NCBI RefSeq assembly: GCF_002149925.1
Contig: NZ_MSLT01000023.1
Location: 434,001 to 498,000, forward strand
DNA length: 64,000 bases
Direction: 5' to 3'
Origin: Thioflexithrix psekupsensis
GTDB taxonomy: Bacteria; Pseudomonadota; Gammaproteobacteria; Beggiatoales; Beggiatoaceae
The stretch's first letter is position 1, and each line of letters begins with the position of its first letter. Shown here in pieces: positions 34,754-43,697 of the stretch. A program made the position numbers and the translations under genes. The notes below the pieces were generated by a model, which saw only the letters and a list, made by a program, of their open reading frames with translations, searched no databases and was not told the origin of the DNA.

Positions 34754-37700
34754 TTGAATACATCAATACCCTCTCCATTACCGCGATTGACGGCGGATAC
34801 TGTATTATCGACAGCTTATTTTCTCACGAGCGAGTCCCATTTTCCTGATTTTTTGTACAGGTTGGCTCGTTTTGGTTGTGAAAGCTGTTGTAGTTCTCGC
34901 TGCGTTGTTTTACATAAATCGCCTCATGGTTGGCAAGTGGTCATTGATTCTCGTGAATGTTATACGCACACTCCGATTCATCCGCTACATTGGCAGACTT
35001 ATGAATTGCCACACACCATTTTAAACCATGCTTTTGAGAAAAATAAACTCTGTCTTTATCAAAATAGTCCCGAATTATGGGAATCTAATGCGCAATGGCA
35101 CATTACCGATTCTCCTAAAGCCAATGAAAGCCATCTTTGCCTGCCCATTATCTTACCCAATACCACCCAACCTCAAGCATGGCTTTATTTACTGCGTCGC
35201 GCTTTATTTAAGCCCGAAGAGTGGAATTTATTGCATCAATTAGCTCCGCATATTGGCGTGGGATTGAGACATGCAATAGTGCAACAACAAATTGATAATA
35301 AAGAATTAATTTGGCATCAAGTATTAAATGCTTTACCTGAAGCAATTAGCATTTATAATTCACAAGGCGAGTCTATTTTTAATAATGCGTTAATGCAAGA
35401 TTTATTGACCGATCAATTAAATGATTGGGTGTCAAAATCCTATTTTGTACAAACCCATGCCCAAACACAACAAATATTGCCTAAATTAGTCACGGCACAT
35501 CCTGATCAATATACGCGATTTTGTTTTGAATTAGAATTAAAACATCCTAAATTGGGACAATTGCCTTTACAAGCCACTGTGATTCGGCTTTTTGATGATA
35601 CGGGAAATGTGGCATTAATGATTCATGTTTTTCGTGATGTCAGTATGCAAAAAAAACATGAAATGCAATTAGAAGAACATCAAAATGAATTAGAAATTCA
35701 AAATCAAGAATTGCAAATATCTCAACGGCGTTTAGAGCAGGCTTATTATGATTATCAGCAATTATATGAATTTGCACCGATTGCTTACATTACCTGTGAT
35801 GAAAATAGCGTTATTTTAGAATTAAATTTAAAAGCGGCTGAGTTATTAGGCTATGATCGTTGGTTGTTAAAACGTAAAAATTTACAGCAATTTATGCGTG
35901 GAGAATATTTAAACGATTATCGCGCTTATGTTCAACACATGATCCAAGAGAAAAGCAGCGTTGAATGTGAATTGCAATTTTTACGTCCTGATGGGCGATT
36001 AATTAGCGTGCAGTTACAAATGGTTTGCTTAGATCAAGAGGAGGAATATAACGATAATTTGCGCATTCAAATTGGCATGATTGACATTACCCATCATAAA
36101 CGAATTGAATCTGAATTAAAACAATACCGAGACCATTTAGAAGAATTAGTACGCCATCGCATGAGTGAATTGCAAACCGCTAATGATCAATTACAACATG
36201 AAATCATGGAACGGCGAATGACGGAGCAGCGATTGCGCTTAATGGAGTCGGTCGTGGTGCATTCTAATGATGCGGTAATGATTACTGAAGCAGAACCATT
36301 AACCAATACCACACCACGCATTATTTATATTAATTATGCTTTTACCGAATTAATAGGATATAGTTTAGATCAAATTTTAGATAAAGCTCCCCCACATTTA
36401 CAACGCACCATTTCGGCTAATTTGCGCTCATTACAACAATTAAATCAAGCCATGTTGAATTGGCAACCGATTCAAATTGAATTGCAAGTGCAAAAAGAGA
36501 CTAACCAATTGATTTGGTTGGAAGTACGTACTTTTCCGCTCACTGATTGGCATGGAGATTATAGTCATTGGGTATTTATGCACCGTGATATTACTGAGAG
36601 AAAACGGGAAGAAGAAATGTTGCGTTTGGCTAAATTTTCTTTAGATCAAGCTGCTGAAGGTGTGCAATGGATTGATCCTAATGGGCGTTTATTATATGTG
36701 AATCATACTTTATGTGAACAGTTTAAATATGAAGAAAAAGAACTATTAAAATTACGGGTCAGTGATATTGATAATAATATCCCACAACCATTATGGGATG
36801 TGATGTGGTTTGAAATTAAACAAGCCGTTTCTTTTACTTATGAAAGCACAGGAACGCGGCGCACAGGCGGACAATTTCCCATTGAAGTCACCGTTAATTA
36901 TTTGGCATTTAAAGGCAAAGAATTTGTGTGTGCTTTTGTACGGGATATTACTGAAAGAAAATTAGCTGAAGCCGCTTTAAAAAATAGTGAACAACGCTTT
37001 AAAGCAATTTTTAATAATGCGGCGGTAGGCATTGCCTTAACAAATCAATATGGTAATCATATTCAAGTCAATAGTCGTTGGCTGGAAATGATCGGTTATT
37101 CTGAAACGGAATTTATTTATAAAAATTGGCGAGAAATTACTTTTCCTGCTGATATTGAAATCAGTCAACAATGCCGCCAATCATTGATGAATCGAGAGAT
37201 TGAAACCTATCAATTAGAAAAACGCTTTATTCGTAAAGATGGTTCTTTATTTTGGGGAAGTATTTGGGCGGCACCTTTATGGGATAATGAACAGAAATTA
37301 GCCGCAATTGTTTCAATTATTACCGATGTCACCGAACGGAAAAAAACAGAGAAAGCATTAAAACAAAATGAGGAACGATTGCGTCGTTATTTTGAACAAC
37401 CTTTAATTGGAATGCAGACCCGTTCGATTAATTATGGTTTAATCGAAGTTAATGATCGATTTTGCGAAATTATTGGTTATAGTCGCGTTGAATTATTGCA
37501 AATGAAATGGACGGATTATACTCATCCTGAGGACGTGCGCGAAGATATTATGCAATTTCAACGCATAGTCAGTAAAGAAATAGACAGTTATTCTTTAGAA
37601 AAACGTTATATTCGCCGTGATGGTCAATGTATTTATACCAGCATTGCGGTTTATTGCGTGCGCGATCCAGAAGGAGAAGCCGATCATTTTATTACTTTTG

Positions 37701-38743
37701 TTGAAGACATTACCAAAAGAAAACAAGCCGAATTTAGGTTGCAACAAGCCAAAGAAGCCGCTGAAATTGCCAATCAAGCTAAAAGTCAATTTTTAGCCAA
37801 TATGAGTCATGAATTGCGCACACCATTAAATGCTATTTTGGGTTATACTCAAATTTTACATAATGACAGCACATTAAATAATAGGCAAAAAGAAGAAATT
37901 AATATTATTCACCGCAATGGTGAATATTTACTGACTTTAATTAATGATATATTAGATTTAGCAAAAATAGAAGCGGGAAAAATCGAATTAGTTTTTAATG
38001 AATTTTTACTGGTACGCTTTTTACAAGATTTAACGGATTTATTTCGTCTGCGCTCACAACAAAAAGGGATTGATTTTATTTGTGAATTGGCTGATGATTT
38101 ACCCAGTCGAATTTATGCGGATGAGAAACGGCTACGGCAGGTGTTAATTAACTTGTTGAGCAATGCGGTTAAATTTACCCATCGTGGTGCGGTGACGCTG
38201 CACATTTCGCGGGTGCAAGGGACTGAACAATTGCATTTTGCGGTCATCGATACGGGGGTTGGTATCGCAGAAGCGGATCAAACGCTTATTTTTCAACCTT
38301 TTCAACAAGTTGGAGAACAACAGTACCGCGCAGAAGGCACAGGTTTGGGTTTGTCTATTACGCAACAATTAATTGAAAAAATGGGCGGAAAATTGCACCT
38401 AAAAAGCGAATTAAATCAAGGTTCTTGTTTTTCTTTTTCTCTTCCCTTATCACCGATTGCCGATGATTCTACTTTATGGTTAGATAAAATTGAAAATACC
38501 CTATTATCTAATTTTACTATTGAAAATATTGAGAATAAAACAATAGAGATTCAATTATCTTCTGAACAAGCTGCCATTTTATATGATTTAACATTGCGGG
38601 GAGATATTGAAGGGATTCGTGATTTTTTAAATCATTTAGAAAAAGATTTCCCCGAACAAAAAGCAGCGATTGCGCCACTTTATTTACTGCTCAATCCGCT
38701 ACAGAAAAAACAACTTCGTCACATTGCTGAACGTTATTTGTAA
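34754..38743 (+). CDS. Multi-PAS sensor histidine kinase
   Basis: A 1329-residue cytoplasmic kinase without membrane segments. Residues ~15-175 look GAF-like. Six or so PAS domains follow (around 190-300, 335-450, 495-615, 620-735, 745-865, 875-995), several ending in the DITERK-type PAC signature and linked by short coiled coils. Then HisKA with FLANMSHELRTPLNA (His ~1019), HATPase with NLLSNAVKFT, DTGVGI and GTGLGLSI, and a ~75-residue helical extension. The start is a TTG, because the frame is closed at 34721 and no ATG or GTG occurs early; this start is uncertain. The stop overlaps the next ATG (TAATG), coupling it to a REC-kinase protein. Signal unknown. Confidence 0.88.
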   Translation: MNTSIPSPLPRLTADTVLSTAYFLTSESHFPDFLYRLARFGCESCCSSRCVVLHKSPHGWQVVIDSRECYTHTPIHPLHWQTYELPHTILNHAFEKNKLCLYQNSPELWESNAQWHITDSPKANESHLCLPIILPNTTQPQAWLYLLRRALFKPEEWNLLHQLAPHIGVGLRHAIVQQQIDNKELIWHQVLNALPEAISIYNSQGESIFNNALMQDLLTDQLNDWVSKSYFVQTHAQTQQILPKLVTAHPDQYTRFCFELELKHPKLGQLPLQATVIRLFDDTGNVALMIHVFRDVSMQKKHEMQLEEHQNELEIQNQELQISQRRLEQAYYDYQQLYEFAPIAYITCDENSVILELNLKAAELLGYDRWLLKRKNLQQFMRGEYLNDYRAYVQHMIQEKSSVECELQFLRPDGRLISVQLQMVCLDQEEEYNDNLRIQIGMIDITHHKRIESELKQYRDHLEELVRHRMSELQTANDQLQHEIMERRMTEQRLRLMESVVVHSNDAVMITEAEPLTNTTPRIIYINYAFTELIGYSLDQILDKAPPHLQRTISANLRSLQQLNQAMLNWQPIQIELQVQKETNQLIWLEVRTFPLTDWHGDYSHWVFMHRDITERKREEEMLRLAKFSLDQAAEGVQWIDPNGRLLYVNHTLCEQFKYEEKELLKLRVSDIDNNIPQPLWDVMWFEIKQAVSFTYESTGTRRTGGQFPIEVTVNYLAFKGKEFVCAFVRDITERKLAEAALKNSEQRFKAIFNNAAVGIALTNQYGNHIQVNSRWLEMIGYSETEFIYKNWREITFPADIEISQQCRQSLMNREIETYQLEKRFIRKDGSLFWGSIWAAPLWDNEQKLAAIVSIITDVTERKKTEKALKQNEERLRRYFEQPLIGMQTRSINYGLIEVNDRFCEIIGYSRVELLQMKWTDYTHPEDVREDIMQFQRIVSKEIDSYSLEKRYIRRDGQCIYTSIAVYCVRDPEGEADHFITFVEDITKRKQAEFRLQQAKEAAEIANQAKSQFLANMSHELRTPLNAILGYTQILHNDSTLNNRQKEEINIIHRNGEYLLTLINDILDLAKIEAGKIELVFNEFLLVRFLQDLTDLFRLRSQQKGIDFICELADDLPSRIYADEKRLRQVLINLLSNAVKFTHRGAVTLHISRVQGTEQLHFAVIDTGVGIAEADQTLIFQPFQQVGEQQYRAEGTGLGLSITQQLIEKMGGKLHLKSELNQGSCFSFSLPLSPIADDSTLWLDKIENTLLSNFTIENIENKTIEIQLSSEQAAILYDLTLRGDIEGIRDFLNHLEKDFPEQKAAIAPLYLLLNPLQKKQLRHIAERYL

Positions 38744-39855
38744 TGGATACTGCACATTTTTCTAAGCCACAAGCGACTATTTTAATTATCGATGATGTTC
38801 CCGATAATATTAATGTATTGCATCGTTTTTTATGTCAAGCGGGTTTTCGGGTTTTAGTGGCTTACGATGGCGAAGATGGCATTGCCACCGCAGAATATGC
38901 CTTACCGGATTTAATTTTATTGGATGTGATGATGCCCGGTCGAGATGGTTTTAGTGTGTGCCATCATTTAAAACAGCAAACCATTACCGCAGAGATTCCG
39001 ATTATTTTTATGACGGCTTTAACCGATATAGAGCATAAAGTAAAAGGCTTTCATTCGGGCGCAGTCGATTATATCACTAAGCCTTTTCAACAAGAGGAAG
39101 TATTGGCTCGTTTAACCACACAATTATCTTTACGCCAAGCCCAGCAGCAATTAATGCAACGCAATCGAGAATTAGATGCTTATGCACACACGGTTTCTCA
39201 CGATTTAAAAAATCCTTTGAGTGCTATTATTAGCCTATCGGATTTATTGTTAGAATCGTTGTCACCGAATAAAACTCCTTCAGAACGACAATTAAGGGAA
39301 TTAAGTTTTATTCGTCAAGCGGGACAACAAGCGGTTAATATTATTGATGCACTGTTATTATTAGCAGGAGTTTCTCGACAAAAAACAGTGCAGCTTATTG
39401 AATTAGATATGTTGTCTATTATGCACACGGTGATTGAGCAGCGTTTAGATTTATTTATTAAACGTTATCATGGTGTGATTGAATTGCCTGCTTATTGTCC
39501 AAATGCGTTGGGTTATGCGCCGTGGGTAGAGGAAATTTGGGTGAATTATATTAGTAATGGTTTAAAATATGGAGGATCGCCGCCTAAATTGCGTTTAGGT
39601 GCGACTCCAGAAGAAAATGGACATGTTCGCTATTGGGTGCGCGATAATGGGCCTGGCTTATCTAAGGAAGAAACCGCTACATTATTTAAACCATTTAATC
39701 GTTTAGAACAAACAAAAAAAGTGGATGGTCACGGTTTAGGTTTATCGATTGTGCAGCAAATTGTGGAGCGTTTAGGCGGCCAAGTCGGAGTAAATAGTCA
39801 ACTTGGACATGGCAGTGAATTTTATTTTATTTTGCCGGGTTGTCATCGGCATTAA
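38743..39855 (+). CDS. Response regulator-histidine kinase (REC-HisKA-HATPase)
   Basis: The 370-residue protein has a receiver domain first (ILIIDDVPDN, LILLDVMMPGRDGF with the phosphoacceptor Asp near residue 62, FMTALTD, ITKPF), then a HisKA helix with HTVSHDLKNPL (His ~155) and a HATPase (NGLKYGG, VRDNGPGL, HGLGLSIVQQ). The reversed order means the kinase output may be controlled by phosphorylation of its own receiver, plausibly by the upstream multi-PAS kinase, whose stop codon it overlaps by one base. No DNA-binding output domain is present. Confidence 0.88.
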   Translation: MDTAHFSKPQATILIIDDVPDNINVLHRFLCQAGFRVLVAYDGEDGIATAEYALPDLILLDVMMPGRDGFSVCHHLKQQTITAEIPIIFMTALTDIEHKVKGFHSGAVDYITKPFQQEEVLARLTTQLSLRQAQQQLMQRNRELDAYAHTVSHDLKNPLSAIISLSDLLLESLSPNKTPSERQLRELSFIRQAGQQAVNIIDALLLLAGVSRQKTVQLIELDMLSIMHTVIEQRLDLFIKRYHGVIELPAYCPNALGYAPWVEEIWVNYISNGLKYGGSPPKLRLGATPEENGHVRYWVRDNGPGLSKEETATLFKPFNRLEQTKKVDGHGLGLSIVQQIVERLGGQVGVNSQLGHGSEFYFILPGCHRH

Positions 39856-39913
39856 TTTGTTTATTTGAGACAGATTATTATTTTTTTCTACCAAAAGGAG
39901 ACCCAAAAAAAAC

Positions 39914-40654
39914 ATGCGTTTATTACTCATCATTTCGCTGTTATTCTCTGCTTTAAATAGCTATGCGCAAAGTGCGGCTATTGATACTTTGGAAGTGAAA
40001 AATTATCGCTTTCCCGTGATTGAATTAGAAGATGCCGCAGTGGCTGAAAAAATTAACCAATCTTTGGTAAAAGAAGTGTTATTACCGATTTTGGAAAATG
40101 CACCTGCGGAAAACGCTACGGCAGCCTCTTTATTGCAAACTATTTTTGATGAGGCTTTATTAACCAGCAATCCTGAATTAGCTGAATATAGCGGCATTGA
40201 TTATCACCTGACTTATCATGACAATGGCCTGTTGTCATTAATGCTGACCGTAGAATATATGGGAGCATATCCTAGCCAACACATTGAATATCTTAATTTT
40301 GATTTAAGCGACGGTCGTTTATTGACCAAAGAAGATTTTTTAGCCGCTAATCAAATTAAACCATTTCAAAAAGAATTAGGGAAGTTTGTGACGCGCCGCA
40401 TTAAAGAACGGGCGAAAGAAGTCGCCAGCGATTTTGGCGATACGCCTAAAGCCTTTATTAGCACTGTAAATGAAGCAATCGATCCTGATTATTTAAAGCG
40501 TTTTCAAATCACCACAAAAGGCGTTATTTTCTACGTCGATTATGGTTTACCACACGCCTTGAAAGCGTTAGAACCTGAAAATGATTATTTGTTTCTTTAT
40601 AAGAATTTAAAGCCGTTTTTAGATAGCGAAGGTGTATTAAAATTCGTATTTTAA
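39914..40654 (+). CDS. Secreted RsiV/DUF3298-like protein
   Basis: A 246-residue protein with a signal peptide (LLLIISLLFSALNSYAQS). The mature part has the arrangement of DUF3298/RsiV-like domains: paired segments such as YHLTYHDNGLLSLMLTVEYMGAYPS followed by YLNFDLSDGRLLTKEDFL and ITTKGVIFYVDYGLP. Members are periplasmic or surface proteins of unclear function; RsiV itself binds lysozyme. An AGGAG site lies unusually far (13 nt) from the ATG. The gene ends overlapping the convergent glycosyltransferase by 4 bp. Confidence 0.7.
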   Translation: MRLLLIISLLFSALNSYAQSAAIDTLEVKNYRFPVIELEDAAVAEKINQSLVKEVLLPILENAPAENATAASLLQTIFDEALLTSNPELAEYSGIDYHLTYHDNGLLSLMLTVEYMGAYPSQHIEYLNFDLSDGRLLTKEDFLAANQIKPFQKELGKFVTRRIKERAKEVASDFGDTPKAFISTVNEAIDPDYLKRFQITTKGVIFYVDYGLPHALKALEPENDYLFLYKNLKPFLDSEGVLKFVF

Positions 40655-41343
40655 CGATACCATTGGCGTAAATAGTCGGGTGATACACCTAGCGCGTAGG
40701 CAAGGCGCAACGTCCACATAAGCAGAATTGTCTTACTGATACCCTGCCGTTCCCACCGCCGCGACGAAGTCAAAACCCGCATAGGCAGGCAATGTGGCGG
40801 CTGTTGTCGCTTTAAAGCCGCGCAAATCGCCACATCTTCCATCAGCGCAATTTCAGGAAAACCACCCACCGCCGCAAAGGCTTGTTGTGTCACCAGCAAG
40901 CCTTGATCCCCCGTGCCAATCCCCGTCCAACACGCCCGCTGGTTCATCATGTATTCGACTACACGCAATCGCCAATTATCCCCCGATAAACGCACAGAAA
41001 AATAGCCCCACGCCCTCTGTTGTGCTTCAAATTCAGGCAAAATCTGTTGCAACAAAATAGGCGCGGACAACACCGTGTCGGCATGTAAAAACAGGAAATA
41101 ATCACAATTTTTCGCCGCAGCCGCGCCTGCATTCAATTGTCGCGCTCGCTGGGGTGGCGTACAAATCACCATCTCATCCACCCACGGCCGCGCATAACTG
41201 AGCGTGGCATCAGAACTGCCACCATCCACCAATATAATACAATGCCCCTGTTCTCGGCATTCTTGCAACGCGATTAAAGTAAAAATAATAAATTCGCTTT
41301 CGTTTAACGTGGGAATAATAATGGCTAATTTGCGGTTTATCAT
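40651..41343 (-). CDS. TIGR04283-type family 2 glycosyltransferase
   Basis: About 230 residues with a GT-A fold: LAIIIPTLNESEFI, CIILVDGGSSDAT, PQRARQLNAGAAAAK, YFLFLHADT with the D-x-D-like metal site, GTGDQGLLVTQQAF and GGFPEIALMEDVAICAAL. This matches the TIGR04283 group, often placed in arsenosugar or unknown pathways. The ATG at 41343 (MINRK) is preferred, with an upstream alternative at 41358. It lies 38 bp downstream of hypF and may be the last gene of that transcript, though no functional link is evident. Confidence 0.8.
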   Translation of the reverse strand: MINRKLAIIIPTLNESEFIIFTLIALQECREQGHCIILVDGGSSDATLSYARPWVDEMVICTPPQRARQLNAGAAAAKNCDYFLFLHADTVLSAPILLQQILPEFEAQQRAWGYFSVRLSGDNWRLRVVEYMMNQRACWTGIGTGDQGLLVTQQAFAAVGGFPEIALMEDVAICAALKRQQPPHCLPMRVLTSSRRWERQGISKTILLMWTLRLAYALGVSPDYLRQWYR

Positions 41344-41396
41344 TGTGGTAAAACCCATGTGACATTTAAAATTGGTTTAGTGCGGTCGGATCAGTT

Positions 41397-43670
41397 TTAC
41401 ATTAAAGCATTTTCACTGTAATGCAAAATTTGCCCCGTCGCAATACCTGCATCATTACTCGGCAAACGTTCGGCTATCGCCACCGTAAAGCCCAGCAATT
41501 GCAACAAAGATACACATAAATCTGTTAATACCCGATTTTGAAACACACCACCACACAAACCAATGCGTGTACATCCCGTGATTTTTGCCAAAGATCGCGC
41601 TTGTTCGGCTAATGCTCTGGCTAAACTCTGATGAAAACCGTGGGATCGTTCGGCCATACTTAAACTATTGTCTTGCAAAAAAGGAATCAGCACCGACCAA
41701 TCGAATACACAAGTTCCTGCCTGATCCCAAGAAATGGGCAAAATAGGGCCAGGAGCATCGCTGTCAGAAGCCAAAGATTCGAGTAACATCGCCCCTTGTG
41801 CTTCATAATTGGACACGTACACTAAACCCAACAGCGCGGCCGCCGCATCAAATAAACGTCCTACTGAAGTACTTTCTGCGCAATTCAAGCGACGAGTCCA
41901 CGCCTCATAAACCCAGTCACTTTTAGCCAATGGTGGCAACCAATGATCCCCCACCTCCCAACACAATGCTGCTGCACTGCGCCATGGCTCTCGTCCAACC
42001 TTATCTCCGCCGGGTAAAGTGAAAGGGCGGCAATGGCCGACCCGCCGCCATTGACCGACGTGACCGTGAAATACTTCTCCGCCCCACAACTGCCGTTTCT
42101 CCCCATAACCCACCCCATCCCAAACAAACATCAGCCACGTTTGATCCGGCGCATATTCTCCGGCTAGTGCCGAAGCATGGGCATGATGATGTAAAACAGA
42201 ATAACTGGGAAAACCACTTTGTTTGGCCCAACGGGTACTTTGATAATCGGGATGAGCATCGTGAATAACCGCTTGAATATCCACCTGATAAAGACGTTGT
42301 AAGGTGTCTATGGTTTGCGTAAACGTATCCACACTGCGCGGAGAATCCAACACCCCAATGTGAGGAGAAACAACAAGCCGTTTATCCCACGCGATGGCGA
42401 TGGTATTTTTCAAATGGCCGCCGACGGCGAGTGTGGGTTGAGCGATGGGATAACGTAACTGTAATTCTAAGGGAGTGTGGCCGCGTCCCAAACGTACGGG
42501 ACGCATTCGCCGCTGAATTTGCCGAAAAACACTGTCATCCGCAGGACGTAAAATCGGGCGATTGTGGTGCAAATACGCATCCACCCAAGGCAAACGTTGC
42601 TGCACACTCTCCGCTTCGATCAACACCGGTTCACCACTGACATTGGCCGACGTGGCCACTAAGGGCGCACCAAATTCATCTAATAACCAATGATGTAACG
42701 GACTGTAGGGAAGCATTGCGCCCACTTCGTTTAATCCCGGCGCAATCAACGGCGACAATCGTTTTTTCCCCCCGCGCTCACGCAATAATACAATAGGACG
42801 CGATGGATCGCGTAACCAAGCCGCCTCCACATCATCACAGTGCAAATAAGTATGAATCTGCGTTAAACCGTCTTCTCCTTGTTCGGGAAATAAAACGGCT
42901 AAGGGTTTAGCCAAGCGGGGTTTACGCCGTCGTAAACGTTGAATGGCCACATGTTGTTGCGCATCGCACAACAAATGATAGCCACCAATGCCTTTTACCG
43001 CGACGATCAGGCCTTGTTTCAACGCATCGACGGCGGCACAAAGGGCGAAGTCATGGTTTTGCTGTGATGCAACAATTTTATGGGGAGAAACAAAACTTAA
43101 CTGTGGCCCGCACACCGGACAAGCCAACGGTTGGGCATGAAAACGGCGATCTAAAGGATTGTTATACTCTTTTTCGCATTCGGGACACAAGGGAAAACGC
43201 GCCATACTGGTGTTAGGACGGTCGTAAGGCAAGCGTTCAATGAGCGTATAGCGGGGGCCACATTGTGTACAATTAATAAACGGATAACGATAACGACGAT
43301 CCTGCGGATCACGCATTTCACGTAAACAATCAGGACACACAAAATAATCCGGTGGCACATGAATCTCTGCGTGAGTTTGTTTTTGACTGACACGAATGTC
43401 AAATTGCGCACAAGACTCAAGTGCCGCCGGTTCACACGAGGCAATGCGCGCTTGCGATAAAGGGGGCGCATGGCGCAATAAATCATCTGCAAAACATTGT
43501 AATTGTTCAGGATTTCCCTGTGCGTGAATTTCAACTGTCCCTGCGAGATTACGCACCCACCCCGTTAAATGATACTGCCGCGCCAAACGGTAAACGTAAG
43601 GACGAAAACCAACACCCTGCACCCGCCCAGTCAGCAACCACCGCCGAGCCAAAAAAAGAGCTGAGGTCAT
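41397..43670 (-). CDS. hypF: Carbamoyltransferase HypF
   Basis: The full-length 757-residue [NiFe]-hydrogenase maturation protein. Domains in order: acylphosphatase (GRVQGVGFRPYVYRLA), two zinc fingers (CPDCLREM, CTQCGPRY, CPECEKEY, CPVCGP), YrdC-like (KGIGGYHLLCDA, LRRRKPRLAKPLAVLF, VATSANVSGEP), and a Kae1/TobZ-like C-terminus (HHHAHASALAGEY, WDGVGYGE, GGVFQNRVLT). It makes the carbamoyl group that HypE converts to the cyanide ligand of the Fe centre. No other hyp or hydrogenase gene is in the window; it follows a TonB-dependent receptor gene by 27 bp, so it may share that transcript. Confidence 0.95.
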   Translation of the reverse strand: MTSALFLARRWLLTGRVQGVGFRPYVYRLARQYHLTGWVRNLAGTVEIHAQGNPEQLQCFADDLLRHAPPLSQARIASCEPAALESCAQFDIRVSQKQTHAEIHVPPDYFVCPDCLREMRDPQDRRYRYPFINCTQCGPRYTLIERLPYDRPNTSMARFPLCPECEKEYNNPLDRRFHAQPLACPVCGPQLSFVSPHKIVASQQNHDFALCAAVDALKQGLIVAVKGIGGYHLLCDAQQHVAIQRLRRRKPRLAKPLAVLFPEQGEDGLTQIHTYLHCDDVEAAWLRDPSRPIVLLRERGGKKRLSPLIAPGLNEVGAMLPYSPLHHWLLDEFGAPLVATSANVSGEPVLIEAESVQQRLPWVDAYLHHNRPILRPADDSVFRQIQRRMRPVRLGRGHTPLELQLRYPIAQPTLAVGGHLKNTIAIAWDKRLVVSPHIGVLDSPRSVDTFTQTIDTLQRLYQVDIQAVIHDAHPDYQSTRWAKQSGFPSYSVLHHHAHASALAGEYAPDQTWLMFVWDGVGYGEKRQLWGGEVFHGHVGQWRRVGHCRPFTLPGGDKVGREPWRSAAALCWEVGDHWLPPLAKSDWVYEAWTRRLNCAESTSVGRLFDAAAALLGLVYVSNYEAQGAMLLESLASDSDAPGPILPISWDQAGTCVFDWSVLIPFLQDNSLSMAERSHGFHQSLARALAEQARSLAKITGCTRIGLCGGVFQNRVLTDLCVSLLQLLGFTVAIAERLPSNDAGIATGQILHYSENALM

Positions 43671-43697
43671 GACACCACCGAAACATAAAAATAACCA

